Source of the DNA: an uncultured Acidobacteriia bacterium
GTDB taxonomy: Bacteria > Acidobacteriota > Terriglobia > Bryobacterales > Bryobacteraceae
Length of the DNA: 64,000 bases
NCBI GenBank assembly: GCA_903907865.1
Contig: CAIVPR010000098.1
Location: 62,001 to 126,000, forward strand
Direction of reading: 5' to 3'
Shown here: positions 25,292-34,155 of the stretch, piece by piece
Position numbering within the stretch: the first letter of the stretch is position 1
How the letters are laid out: each line of letters begins with the position of its first letter
Program-made: the position numbers and the translations under genes
Notes under the pieces: generated by a model
Database searches by the model: none
Told to the model about the DNA's origin: nothing
The model's input: the letters and a program-made list of their open reading frames with translations, nothing else

Positions 25292-27000
25292 GAATATTGC
25301 GAACGCTCGCACTGGTTGCCTTGGCGGCAGCCCCGCTGTTTTGCGCCAAACCCGATCCGGTTTTCGACGGCATGAAGACGGAACTGGGCCGAGCCGCCAC
25401 CTTGAGCCTGGGCCAGTTGGAGAAGCCGTATTTCATCAGCTTTTCGATTGACGAGGGGATGAGTTGGTCGGCCTCGGCCACGTTCGGCGCGATTGTGGGC
25501 GAAAATTCCAGTCCGTTCCGGGCGGGGGAAGTCCAACTCCGGGTCGGCGACTACAAGTTCGACAACTCCAATTTCGGCAGCAGTGGCGGCGCGCGCTTCG
25601 ACCTCCGCAGTTTCCCGCTGGACGACGATCCCTTGGCCGTGCGCCAGTACCTGTGGCTGGCGACGGATTCCGCGTTCAAGGGTGCCTTGCAGACCATCGC
25701 GCGCAAGCGGGCGGCGCTGGGCAGCGTCACGGTGAGCGAGCAGTTGCCGGATTTCGGCGCGGCCCCCAAGATCAATATTTCCAGTGATTATGTGCCGGTG
25801 AAGTTCGACGCCAAGGCGTGGGCGACGCGCGTGAAGAACGCGTCTGCCGCATTCAACGCCTTCCCGGCCCTGCGTACAGGTTTTGTCGACTACACCGCCC
25901 TCGACGGTTACCACCGGATGGTTTCCACCGAAGGCACGGAGATTCGGAAGCAGGAAGAACTGGGAACGATTCAGATCCGCGCCTCCGCGCAGTCGCCCGA
26001 CGGAATGGTGGTGCGTGACTGGGCCGTGCTCTACTCGGCGTCGCTGGACAAAATGCCGTCCGAGGCCCAGATTACGGCGGCAGCCAAGGAGACGGGCGAA
26101 TCGGTGATGAAGCTGGCCGCAGCGCCGATGGGCGAGGCGTATTCCGGCCCGATCCTGTTCGAAGGGGTTGCCGGACCGCAGTTGTTGGCGGAAGTGCTGG
26201 GCCGGAACCTCTATATCGCGCGCAAGCCGGTGGTGCCTCGTGGCTCCCCGGGCGGCGCGGCGTCGAGCGAACTGGAAGGGCGCCGCGGCGTTCGGATCAT
26301 GCCGGAGATGTTTGATGTCGTTGACGATCCGAGCCGCCCCCTGTTCGGCCACGAGGAGGTGGACGACGAGGGTGTGCGTGCCGCCAAGATTTCGTTGGTG
26401 GAAAAAGGCGTGCTGAAGGACTTCCTGCGGACGCGCCTGCCGGTACGAGGGTCTTCGGAATCGAACGGCCACGCTCGTATGCAGGGCGGGGGACCGGCTC
26501 CCACGAATCTGATCGTCACCTCGCGGGAGACCAGTCCGTTGACGGAGCTGAGGAAGAAGATGATCGACTTGGCCCAGCAGCGCGGGTTGGGATACACGAT
26601 CGTCGTGCGCAAGCTGGACTTCCCGTCGACGGCACCGGTGGAGGAGGCCCGCAAGATCATCGCCGCGGCGGGGCAGGGACATCCTGTCAGCCAGCCGCTG
26701 CGGGTGTTCAAGCTGTATGCGGACGGGCACGAGGAGCAGATCCGGGGCGTGAGGCTGCGCGGGGTCAACGCGCGGTCGCTCAAGGACATTCTGTTTGCGG
26801 GCGACGATTCGGTCACGTTCGATTATGTGGAGAACGGTGCGCCGCTGGGGTTGATCGGGTACGGAAACAGCAATGCGACGGTCAGTGTCGTGGGGCCGTC
26901 GTTGCTGATCGACGATCTGGAGTTGATCAAGATCGACGACGAATTGCCGAAGTTGCCGCTGGTGGCCCCACCCGCAATGCCGGCTTCCGCTTCGAAATGA
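25288..27000 (+). CDS. Secreted TldD/PmbA-like protein lacking the zinc motif
   Basis: A 570-residue paralogue of the upstream protein. It has a signal peptide (residues 1-19). Family landmarks include GAIVGENSSPFRAGEVQLRV at the front and SNGHARMQGGGPAPTNLIV and NARSLKDILFAGDDSVT at the back. At the place of the HEIFGH motif it reads LLAEVLGRNL, so both zinc His residues are lost. This fits a TldE/PmbA-like non-catalytic partner, here exported like its neighbour. ATGA overlap implies equal translation of both subunits. Confidence 0.85.
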   Translation: MRILRTLALVALAAAPLFCAKPDPVFDGMKTELGRAATLSLGQLEKPYFISFSIDEGMSWSASATFGAIVGENSSPFRAGEVQLRVGDYKFDNSNFGSSGGARFDLRSFPLDDDPLAVRQYLWLATDSAFKGALQTIARKRAALGSVTVSEQLPDFGAAPKINISSDYVPVKFDAKAWATRVKNASAAFNAFPALRTGFVDYTALDGYHRMVSTEGTEIRKQEELGTIQIRASAQSPDGMVVRDWAVLYSASLDKMPSEAQITAAAKETGESVMKLAAAPMGEAYSGPILFEGVAGPQLLAEVLGRNLYIARKPVVPRGSPGGAASSELEGRRGVRIMPEMFDVVDDPSRPLFGHEEVDDEGVRAAKISLVEKGVLKDFLRTRLPVRGSSESNGHARMQGGGPAPTNLIVTSRETSPLTELRKKMIDLAQQRGLGYTIVVRKLDFPSTAPVEEARKIIAAAGQGHPVSQPLRVFKLYADGHEEQIRGVRLRGVNARSLKDILFAGDDSVTFDYVENGAPLGLIGYGNSNATVSVVGPSLLIDDLELIKIDDELPKLPLVAPPAMPASASK

Positions 27001-27037
27001 GGGGAAACTGGTACAGGGGTTTGTGCGGGGTGTCTGA

Positions 27038-29374
27038 ATGAGGATTCTCGGTCGCTACGTCTTCCGCGAAATCCTAACCAGCTCCCTGCTTGCCACGGCG
27101 CTGGCCACGTTCATCATCTTCCTACGCGGCGTTTCGCCGTTGGTTGAAGTGTTGGTGCGCTCCGGCAACGCGTGGGTCTTTATCCAGCTCTGCGTCCTGG
27201 CCCTGCCGCCGGTGCTGCTGCTGAGCATCCCGTTCGGCGGCCTCGTCGGCATCTTGGTCGGTCTGGGCCGCCTCTCCGGCGACAACGAGATCATCGCGAT
27301 GCGCTCGGCCGGCGTCCCGTCGCGCGTCGTTGTATTCCCGGTGGTGGTCTTCGCGATCCTCGCGACCTTGGTCTCCGGTGCCTGCTCCACCTGGCTGAGT
27401 CCGCTGGCCATCCGCGCGGAGTACAAGCTCCTGAACAAGGCCGCGGCCGTCAATGTGACGGCAGAAGTGCAGCCCCAGGTCTTCCAGGAGCAGTTCACCA
27501 ACGACAACACTGTCCTCTACGTCGACGACGTTCCCTCGGGCACCGGTCCTACGGTCTGGCGGGGCGTCTTCATCGCCGACCTGACGCCGCCCGCCGAGCG
27601 CAAAAACGGCATGAAGAACCAGCCGGTAGGCCCCAAGGTCACACTCGCCCGCGAGGCCATCGCGGTGCCCGATCCGGCGCACAACCGCATCCAGTTGACG
27701 ATGCTGGACCAGAGCGTCCACGAATCGCCCTACCACACGCGCGCGCCGCACGCGGCCACGGTGCTGGTCCAAAATCCGCAGGAGCAGTTGCACGCCAAGA
27801 AGTTCCCGGAAATGCTCACCCGCGAGGTCCAGGCAGCCATCCGCAAGGGCGTGCCGGGCTCCTCCGACAAAATGGAGGCCCGGATCGAACTGCAGCGCCG
27901 ACTGGCGTTGCCCTTCGCTTGTCTTTTCCTGGCCCTCGTCGGCATCCCGCTCGGGGCGTCGTCACGCAAGGGCGGTCGGTCGTCCGGCTACGTCTGGGCG
28001 ATTCTGCTGTCGTTTTTCTGCTACTACCTTGCCTACATCAGCCTGACGAACGTCGCGCGCGCCAACCGGTTGTCTGCGGAGCTTGCGTCGTGGCTGCCGA
28101 ACATACTCTTTGGCATTGCTGGAATCATTCTGATCGTACGCATGGAGACTCCGGGTGATCGCGACATCGTTGGCGACTTCCGCGCCTTCGTCCTCAGCTG
28201 GGCCTCCCGCATTTCCCGCCGGATTGACCGCACTCGCGAGGGAGCAACAGTCTCCACATCGTCGTCAGGCATGCGGTTCGTGCTGTTCAAGTTGATCGAT
28301 TCCTACGTCCTCTCGAACTTCATCCAGTACTTCATCTTCTGGCTACTGGCGTTCGTCGCGATGACGCAGATCTTCAACTTCTTCGACCTGCTGGGAGACA
28401 TCGTCAAGAACCACGTCCCGTTCTCTCGCGTGGCCGTCTACCACTTCTTCCTGACGCCCCTCTTGGTCTACGAAACGCTGCCCATTTCGGTGCTTCTGGC
28501 CGTGCTCGTCACCTTCGGCGTGATGACGAAGAACAACGAGGTGACGGCGTTCAAGGCGTGCGGCATCAGCGTCCGGCGCATCGGGCTACCCGCCATCCTC
28601 GCCAGCGGCCTGCTGAGCGCGGCGCTCTTTGCGGCGGACTATTCCTGGATCCCGAAGGCCAACCAGATCCAGGACGCCATCCACAACGAGATCAAGGGCC
28701 GCTACGTCCAGACCTACCTCCACCCGGAGCGGAAGTGGGTAATCCACAACTACCGGATCTTCTACTACCGCGGCTTCGACCCCTCGGAAAAGATGATGGT
28801 GGAGCCCTACGTGTTCGAGATCGACCCCAAGAGCTTCCGCCTGGTGCGCGAGATTTTCGCCAAGAGCGCCCGTTGGCAGCCCGCCATCAACCAGTGGGTG
28901 TGGGAGCAGGGGTCGGCGCGTGATATCTGCAATGGCGTGGACGAGTGCAATTTGAACAACTTTACGGTAACCAGCTTTCCGGAGATCACCGAGGTGCCGG
29001 ATGACTTCCTGATTCCGGTAAAGCTGAACCAGCAGATGAACTACGAGGAATTGGCGGCCTACGTCAAGTACCTGCAGGACCGCGGTTTCGACACCGTGAA
29101 ACTGCGGGTGCAGTACTACAAGAAGTTCGCCGTGCCCGCGTTCGCCTTTATCATGGCCCTGATTTCGGTCCCGTTCGGCTTCCTTGTGGGGAACCGGGGG
29201 GCGATGGCGGGGATCGGTGTCAGCATCGCGGTGGCGCTGGCATATCTGGCCCTGGGGCAGCTGTTCGAGCAGATGGGCAATGTGAACTACCTGCCGCCGA
29301 TGATTGCGGCTTGGGCCCCGGACGCGTTGTTCTCGTTGGGCGGATTTTATATGCTGCTGCGCATGCGGAGTTGA
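27038..29374 (+). CDS. LptF-LptG fusion permease
   Basis: A 778-residue protein built from two YjgP/YjgQ units. The first unit spans about residues 1-390: MRILGRYVFREILTSSLLAT, NEIIAMRSAGVPSRVVV, membrane helices at both ends and a periplasmic beta-jellyroll between. The second spans about 415-778: VLFKLIDSYVLSNFIQYF, NEVTAFKACGISVRRIG, then four or more C-terminal helices. LptF and LptG are normally separate permeases of the LptB2FGC LPS extractor; here one chain carries both. LptB and LptC are not in the window. The preceding 37 bases have no clear promoter. Confidence 0.88.
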   Translation: MRILGRYVFREILTSSLLATALATFIIFLRGVSPLVEVLVRSGNAWVFIQLCVLALPPVLLLSIPFGGLVGILVGLGRLSGDNEIIAMRSAGVPSRVVVFPVVVFAILATLVSGACSTWLSPLAIRAEYKLLNKAAAVNVTAEVQPQVFQEQFTNDNTVLYVDDVPSGTGPTVWRGVFIADLTPPAERKNGMKNQPVGPKVTLAREAIAVPDPAHNRIQLTMLDQSVHESPYHTRAPHAATVLVQNPQEQLHAKKFPEMLTREVQAAIRKGVPGSSDKMEARIELQRRLALPFACLFLALVGIPLGASSRKGGRSSGYVWAILLSFFCYYLAYISLTNVARANRLSAELASWLPNILFGIAGIILIVRMETPGDRDIVGDFRAFVLSWASRISRRIDRTREGATVSTSSSGMRFVLFKLIDSYVLSNFIQYFIFWLLAFVAMTQIFNFFDLLGDIVKNHVPFSRVAVYHFFLTPLLVYETLPISVLLAVLVTFGVMTKNNEVTAFKACGISVRRIGLPAILASGLLSAALFAADYSWIPKANQIQDAIHNEIKGRYVQTYLHPERKWVIHNYRIFYYRGFDPSEKMMVEPYVFEIDPKSFRLVREIFAKSARWQPAINQWVWEQGSARDICNGVDECNLNNFTVTSFPEITEVPDDFLIPVKLNQQMNYEELAAYVKYLQDRGFDTVKLRVQYYKKFAVPAFAFIMALISVPFGFLVGNRGAMAGIGVSIAVALAYLALGQLFEQMGNVNYLPPMIAAWAPDALFSLGGFYMLLRMRS

Positions 29375-30054
29375 TGATGGAACGGTTTGCCGCAATAGCC
29401 GACGTCCATGGCAACCGCTGGGCGTTGGAGGCGGTGCTCGACGACATCGCGCGTTCCGGCGTGCGCGACACAGTCAACCTAGGGGACAACCTGTTCGGCC
29501 CTTTGGACCTCGACGGTACCGCCGAATTGCTCATGCGTCTGGACCTGCCCGGCGTCTCCGGCAACCAGGACCGCGAAATGACCGAGCACCGCGAATGGCT
29601 GGACACCCTGCCTTTCCAAATGGAACTGCCCGGGATCCTACTCTTCCACGGCACGCCGCGCTACGACGACGTCTACCTTCTCGACACTGTGCACGCCCAA
29701 GGTGTGTCGCCGGCGACCGATGGCGAGATCCGAGAGCGCCTCGGCGCGGGCCCGTTTCCATCGCTTGCGCTGTGCGGACACACGCATATTCCGCGCGTCG
29801 TCGCTTGCCGGGACAGCCTGATCGTGAATCCCGGGTCGGTTGGCCTGCAGGCGTATCAGGACGACCAGCCTTTGCCCCATGTCATGGAAACCGGCAGTCC
29901 GCACGCCCGCTACGCTATCCTGGAGCGCGACGGGGATACGTGGCGCGTGGAACAGCGCCAAATCCGGTACGATTGGGAAGCTGCGGCGCATTGGGCCTCC
30001 GACCACGGCCGCCCGGACTGGGCTTTTCGTCTACGGCATGGCCGGGCCCGGTGA
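29374..30054 (+). CDS. YfcE/MJ0936-type metallophosphoesterase
   Basis: A 226-residue phosphoesterase. It shows the calcineurin-like metal motifs in order: AIADVHGNRWALEAVL (DxH), VNLGDNLFGP (GD), GVSGNQDRE (GNxD variant), LLFHGTP, and ALCGHTHIPRV (GHTH). These bind two metals; the substrate could be a phosphodiester or small phosphate ester. The first ATG shares one base with the LptF-LptG stop, so it is translated from the same message. A second ATG follows at 29377. Confidence 0.87.
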   Translation: MMERFAAIADVHGNRWALEAVLDDIARSGVRDTVNLGDNLFGPLDLDGTAELLMRLDLPGVSGNQDREMTEHREWLDTLPFQMELPGILLFHGTPRYDDVYLLDTVHAQGVSPATDGEIRERLGAGPFPSLALCGHTHIPRVVACRDSLIVNPGSVGLQAYQDDQPLPHVMETGSPHARYAILERDGDTWRVEQRQIRYDWEAAAHWASDHGRPDWAFRLRHGRAR

Positions 30055-30107
30055 AGGTCACAGTCCACCCCGTTCGGCTGGTCCGCTTGGCAAATTTGTA
30101 ACAGGCT

Positions 30108-30113
30108 TATACT
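30108..30113 (+). promoter_or_regulatory. Possible -10 box for the desaturase gene
   Basis: TATACT ends 5 bases before TTG 30119, with TTGGCA at 30087-30092 (spacer 15). It lies in the 64-base gap after the phosphoesterase gene. Confidence 0.45.
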
Positions 30114-30118
30114 GGACC

Positions 30119-31222
30119 TTGCACTCTGAACTATTCGGCAATCCTGAATTGCACCGCGCGCACGGTCGCGGGCTGGCCGAACTACGACGCGAATTCGCCC
30201 GACGCGGCTGGACCAAGCGCAATGTCTGGCCGGTTCTCGGCGCTTTCATCCTCCATACAATCCTGATCGGGGTTGGCATGGCATTGGGCTTGTGGGCATG
30301 GAGCGCCCTGTCGGGATTCGCGTGCGTCCTTGTCACGCTGCTCGGTCTGGCCGTCTCCGGCATCGGTACCGTGGGAATCGCCACCACGACCCACACGCCG
30401 TCGCACTTCGCCGCCAGCCACAGCCGTGCAGTCAACGAAATCCTCACCTATATCGGCTACCCCCTCCTGAACGGTTTTTCGGCCACCTATTGGTGGCGGG
30501 ACCACGTCTCCTCCCACCACACCCTCCCGAACGTCCACGGTTTCGACAACGACTTCGACTTCCTCCCCGCCTTCGCCGTCACCAAGGCCGACCTTCAGGG
30601 AAAGACAGGCTGGGTCCGCACCTACTACGAGAAATGGCAGCATTACATCCTGCCGCCCGCCCTCGTCCTCATGGGCGCGAATCTGCAACGTTGCGGCTGG
30701 CAGGACTTGGTCGCGATCCTCCAGAACCCGGCGAAGCGCCGACGCCGAGATTGGATCGACTTCGCGGCCCTGATCTGCCATTACGGGCTGATGATCGGTC
30801 TGCCGCTGGTCTTCTTCCCGCTCTCGCACGTCCTCGTGTTCTATTTCGCGAGGATGGCGATGGTAAGCCTCGGCGTCTTCATTCTGCTGGTCCCGCCACA
30901 TTTTCCGATGGAAACGCCTGTCATGGAGCGTCACGAAGCCATCGCGATGGGCCATTGCGCCCTGCAAACGAACGTGACGGTCAACTACGATGGCGGCTGG
31001 TTCATCCACGCGATGGCCGCCGGCATGGACCACCAGATCGAACACCACCTGTTCCCGGAGATCAGCCACATCTACTACCCGAAGATGTCGCCCTTTGTCG
31101 CCGCCTATTGTGCCGAAAACGACCTCCCGTACCGCACGATGAAGCTTTCGACGGCCCTGAAGAAGTCGTACGACGTCTTCAAGTACCTGAAGCCCTTGGG
31201 CGTCAATCCGGCCCATCTCTAA
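30119..31222 (+). CDS. Membrane fatty acid desaturase
   Basis: A 367-residue protein of the membrane-bound fatty acid desaturase/hydroxylase superfamily. The three His boxes are present: HTPSH, HVSSHH and DHQIEHHLFP (QxxHH box of front-end type desaturases). Hydrophobic helices flank them. No cytochrome b5 domain is fused. TTG 30119 is preferred because of the upstream TATACT; the alternative ATG 30038 would overlap the phosphoesterase gene. Regiospecificity cannot be read. It would alter membrane fluidity. Confidence 0.84.
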   Translation: MHSELFGNPELHRAHGRGLAELRREFARRGWTKRNVWPVLGAFILHTILIGVGMALGLWAWSALSGFACVLVTLLGLAVSGIGTVGIATTTHTPSHFAASHSRAVNEILTYIGYPLLNGFSATYWWRDHVSSHHTLPNVHGFDNDFDFLPAFAVTKADLQGKTGWVRTYYEKWQHYILPPALVLMGANLQRCGWQDLVAILQNPAKRRRRDWIDFAALICHYGLMIGLPLVFFPLSHVLVFYFARMAMVSLGVFILLVPPHFPMETPVMERHEAIAMGHCALQTNVTVNYDGGWFIHAMAAGMDHQIEHHLFPEISHIYYPKMSPFVAAYCAENDLPYRTMKLSTALKKSYDVFKYLKPLGVNPAHL

Positions 31223-31223
31223 A

Positions 31224-31952
31224 GTGCGCTTGACCGTGGCGGTTCTGTTTTCCTTCGCCCTGGTCGGGCAGACCCTTCCCACTTTCGAGGTCGCCACCGT
31301 CAAACCGTCGCCTCCCCCGGCGGGCGATCTGATCAACATCAACCTCGGCCGCATTGTGAACGGCACCATCACGTTCAGCAACGCAAGCCTTTCAGATTGC
31401 CTCAAGCTCGCCTATGGCATGGTTTCGGACGAGCAACTCCGGGCTCCCGACTGGGTCAAATCCAAGGCCGTCCGTTTCGAGATCGTGGCCAAGGCTCCTC
31501 CCGGCACGCCCCCCGAGCAGATTCCGGCGATGCTTCAAGCCCTTTTGGTCGAGCGTTTCAAGATGGTGTCGCACATGGCGCAGAAGCAGATCTCGTACAC
31601 GGCGCTGACCGTCGGCAAGAACGGACCCAAGCTGAAGGACTCGACCGGAACCGGCGGCAATCCGTCCGTTCGAGGGCGCATTGAGGGCCACCAGATGGCG
31701 ATGTCCAGGCTCGCGACCTTGCTGTCCCGGTTCGACCGCCAGACTGTGATCGACCAGACGGGGCTTGCGGGATCCTACGACTTGAAGCTTGAATGGAGTC
31801 CTGATACCGATGTCCAAGCCGCCGAGCCCGGTCCAGGCCCCTCCCTTTCAACCGCTTTGGCCGAGCAACTGGGACTGAAGCTGGAAGCCCGCAAGGGTCC
31901 TCTGCCGGTCCTCGTCATCGACAGCGTCGTTCAAACGCCGACGGAAAACTAG
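31224..31952 (+). CDS. TIGR03435-type exported protein, second copy
   Basis: A 242-residue protein: signal peptide (residues 1-15), then LPTFEVATVKPSPPP, SNASLSDCLKLAYGMVSDEQL, MLQALLVERFKMVSHM, QTVIDQTGLAGSYDLKLEW and LAEQLGLKLEARKGPLPVLV. All are TIGR03435 landmarks; function unknown. It starts with GTG one base after the desaturase stop. It shares only family-level similarity with the copy near 18.1 kb. Its 3' end overlaps the convergent beta-propeller gene by 38 bases. Confidence 0.87.
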   Translation: MRLTVAVLFSFALVGQTLPTFEVATVKPSPPPAGDLININLGRIVNGTITFSNASLSDCLKLAYGMVSDEQLRAPDWVKSKAVRFEIVAKAPPGTPPEQIPAMLQALLVERFKMVSHMAQKQISYTALTVGKNGPKLKDSTGTGGNPSVRGRIEGHQMAMSRLATLLSRFDRQTVIDQTGLAGSYDLKLEWSPDTDVQAAEPGPGPSLSTALAEQLGLKLEARKGPLPVLVIDSVVQTPTEN

Positions 31953-32988
31953 AATCGCCCGCAGTGTTGGGTCCCGCGTCGGGTTCTAGTTCGGCGCATC
32001 CCAGCGTGAATGCGAATGGGAATGGCCCCGGGTCTTCGGTGCGGCATAGGCCGTCGTAGAATACCCACATCTTCGATGGATTCACGGCCTCGTCGTCCGC
32101 GAATGCGAATGATGGCTTCCAAGGACCCTTGCGCCACGAGGGGCCCGCCACGCCGAGAATCTGCCGCGCTTCGCCCCAATCCAAGAGCTCCCCGAAGGGC
32201 TGGGACGACCGCATCCACCACAATCCAGTCTCCGGCGGCGGCTCGTCGTCGCGCAGGTGTACTCGTGAATAGACGGCGTCGAACTTCCCGCCGCGCTCGC
32301 GGACACAGAAATCGAACATTTTCATCTCCGGCCCCGCAAAGATGCGGCGTTCACCCCACTCGCGTCCGTCGGCGCTCTCGGCGTAACCGTGGACGGTGTA
32401 GTCCTCCTGATTCGACCCGGCAACGTACCACATCTTCCATTTCCCGTCATGCCAGATCAGGTTTGGCTCATAGACACTGCCGCGCTCCCACTCTTCGCGA
32501 GCGCGAAAGACGGGCTCGGCCCGATCCACCCACCGGTCGCCGTCCCACTCGACGTACCCGATGGCGTACGGCCCCCACAGGTTTTCCGCCGCCCCTGCGT
32601 AATATATGCGTTCGACCCAGGCGCCGCGCTCCTGATCCCAGCCCTTGACCCATGCAGGACAATGCCGCCCGCCGTCGCGATCCCAAGTTGCTCCGGCCTC
32701 GCGGCCCGCCAGCGGAGACAGCTCGCCATCAGCTCCACGTGTTAGCTGCCAGCCCGAAGGTCCCAAGGGCATTCCGGGTTGGAGCTGGGCGGAGTACAAC
32801 TCCGTTGGACCCCATCCTTTCGCCTGTCCGGCGAGGGCCATCCACCAGCACCCGCTGCGGAAGGCGATGGAGGCGTCTGTGACTTCGGCTCCGTCCGATC
32901 CGGTTGACGCATCGCGAGGATCGAAGACCTTTGTTTCGGCGATCAGCACATTCCCATTGAAACATGCGCGGCCCGGATTCCCCGACAC
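31915..32988 (-). CDS. Five-bladed beta-propeller glycosidase-like protein
   Basis: A 357-residue protein without a visible signal peptide. Repeated blade-like units with aromatic/Asp pairs are seen: YYAGAAENLWGPYAIGYVEWD, SVYEPNLIWHDGKWKMWYVAG, ESADGREWGERRIFAG and KMWVFYDGLC. This resembles the GH43/GH32/GH130 superfamily, where each blade carries a turn with W and D residues. Catalytic acids cannot be assigned safely. GTG 32988 is chosen because it lies 6 bases after TATGAT; the frame is open further upstream, across the opposite gene. Divergent from an esterase gene, so a joint role in carbohydrate use is plausible. Confidence 0.65.
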   Translation of the reverse strand: MSGNPGRACFNGNVLIAETKVFDPRDASTGSDGAEVTDASIAFRSGCWWMALAGQAKGWGPTELYSAQLQPGMPLGPSGWQLTRGADGELSPLAGREAGATWDRDGGRHCPAWVKGWDQERGAWVERIYYAGAAENLWGPYAIGYVEWDGDRWVDRAEPVFRAREEWERGSVYEPNLIWHDGKWKMWYVAGSNQEDYTVHGYAESADGREWGERRIFAGPEMKMFDFCVRERGGKFDAVYSRVHLRDDEPPPETGLWWMRSSQPFGELLDWGEARQILGVAGPSWRKGPWKPSFAFADDEAVNPSKMWVFYDGLCRTEDPGPFPFAFTLGCAELEPDAGPNTAGDSSFPSAFERRCR

Positions 32989-32994
32989 TGCGGT

Positions 32995-33002
32995 ATCATA
33001 AT
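32995..33002. promoter_or_regulatory. Overlapping divergent -10-like boxes
   Basis: ATCATAAT contains TATGAT read on the minus strand (6 bases before GTG 32988) and CATAAT read on the plus strand (7 bases before ATG 33010). The start codons are 21 bases apart. Confidence 0.45.
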
Positions 33003-33009
33003 CCGAGCC

Positions 33010-34155
33010 ATGCCGACCACGCCAAACATGATTGGAATCTACGGGGATTGGGCTGCGGGCATCGCCCCCGACCCCGCCCGGATGTCGTTCCGCCAGCCCG
33101 GCTGGGCCTCCGTCGAGTCTTGGCGGCAGCAGGCCCGCGGACGGTTCCTGCAGGCCTTGGCACAACCAGCCACTGGCGGCACCCCGAAGGCCACCGTGCA
33201 GCACCGCTTCGAATTCGACGGGCTCGCCATCGAGCAACTCACTTGGCAACTCCCCTACGGCCCGCCCACCGAGGCGCTGGTCTTAAAGCCAGCCGGGGCC
33301 ACCGGACGCCTCCCCGCCGTGCTGGCGCTGCACGACCATGGCGGCAACAAGTACTTCGGCACGCGCAAGATCAGCCGCATCACCAAGGACCCGCACCCGC
33401 TCATGGTCGCCCACCAAGACCGCTTCTACGGCGGTGTCGCGTGGGCCAACGCGCTGGCCAAGCGCGGGTATGTCGTGCTTGTGGCCGACGCTTTTGCCTT
33501 TGGCAGTCGCCGCGTCCGGGTGGAAGGCTTGGCAGAAGTGGTTCGCCGGGGACTGGTCGAACAGAATCCCGAGTCGCCCGAGGAAATCCAGCAGTACAAC
33601 ACCTGGGCCGCCGAACACGAAAACATCCTTTCGAAGAGCCTCTTTTCCGCCGGCACCACCTGGCCTGGTGTTTTTGTCGCCGAGGACCAGCGCGCCTTGG
33701 ACTACCTCTGCGCCCGCCCCGACGTCGATCCCGAGCGGGTCGGCTGCGGTGGCCTCTCCGGCGGCGGACTGCGCACCGTCTACCTGACCGGTGCCGATCC
33801 CCGCATCCGCTGCTCCTGCGCCGTCGGCATGATGACCACATGGCGGGACTACATCCTCAACAAGTGCTACACGCACACATGGATGGTCTACGTGCCGGGC
33901 CTGCCGCTCGACCTGGAGTATCCCGAAATCATCGCCCTCGGCCTGCCCAATCCTGTCATGGTGCTCAACAACCATGAGGACCAGCTCTTCACCGTGTCCG
34001 AAATGGAGCGTGCCGACGCGATCCTGAAGGACGTGTACAAGAAGGCTGGCGCGTCGGACCGCTACCAGGCCAAATTCTACCCGGGGCTCCACAAGTTCGA
34101 CCGCGACATGCAGACCGACGCCTTCGCTTGGTTTGACAAGTGGTTGAAGGGGTGA
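33010..34155 (+). CDS. Alpha/beta hydrolase (acetyl xylan esterase/dienelactone hydrolase-like)
   Basis: A 381-residue cytoplasmic-looking esterase. The oxyanion-type strand has VLALHDHGGNKYFG, the nucleophile elbow is GCGGLSGGGLR (GxSxG with Ser), and the C-terminal acid/His lies near NNHEDQLFTVSEM and YPGLHKFDRDMQ. The long insert between strand and elbow resembles the abhydrolase_7/acetyl esterase group of Acidobacteriota. It probably removes acyl groups from sugars or plant polymers. Its stop overlaps the MFS carrier start (GTGA), which suggests uptake and use of one substrate. Confidence 0.83.
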   Translation: MPTTPNMIGIYGDWAAGIAPDPARMSFRQPGWASVESWRQQARGRFLQALAQPATGGTPKATVQHRFEFDGLAIEQLTWQLPYGPPTEALVLKPAGATGRLPAVLALHDHGGNKYFGTRKISRITKDPHPLMVAHQDRFYGGVAWANALAKRGYVVLVADAFAFGSRRVRVEGLAEVVRRGLVEQNPESPEEIQQYNTWAAEHENILSKSLFSAGTTWPGVFVAEDQRALDYLCARPDVDPERVGCGGLSGGGLRTVYLTGADPRIRCSCAVGMMTTWRDYILNKCYTHTWMVYVPGLPLDLEYPEIIALGLPNPVMVLNNHEDQLFTVSEMERADAILKDVYKKAGASDRYQAKFYPGLHKFDRDMQTDAFAWFDKWLKG

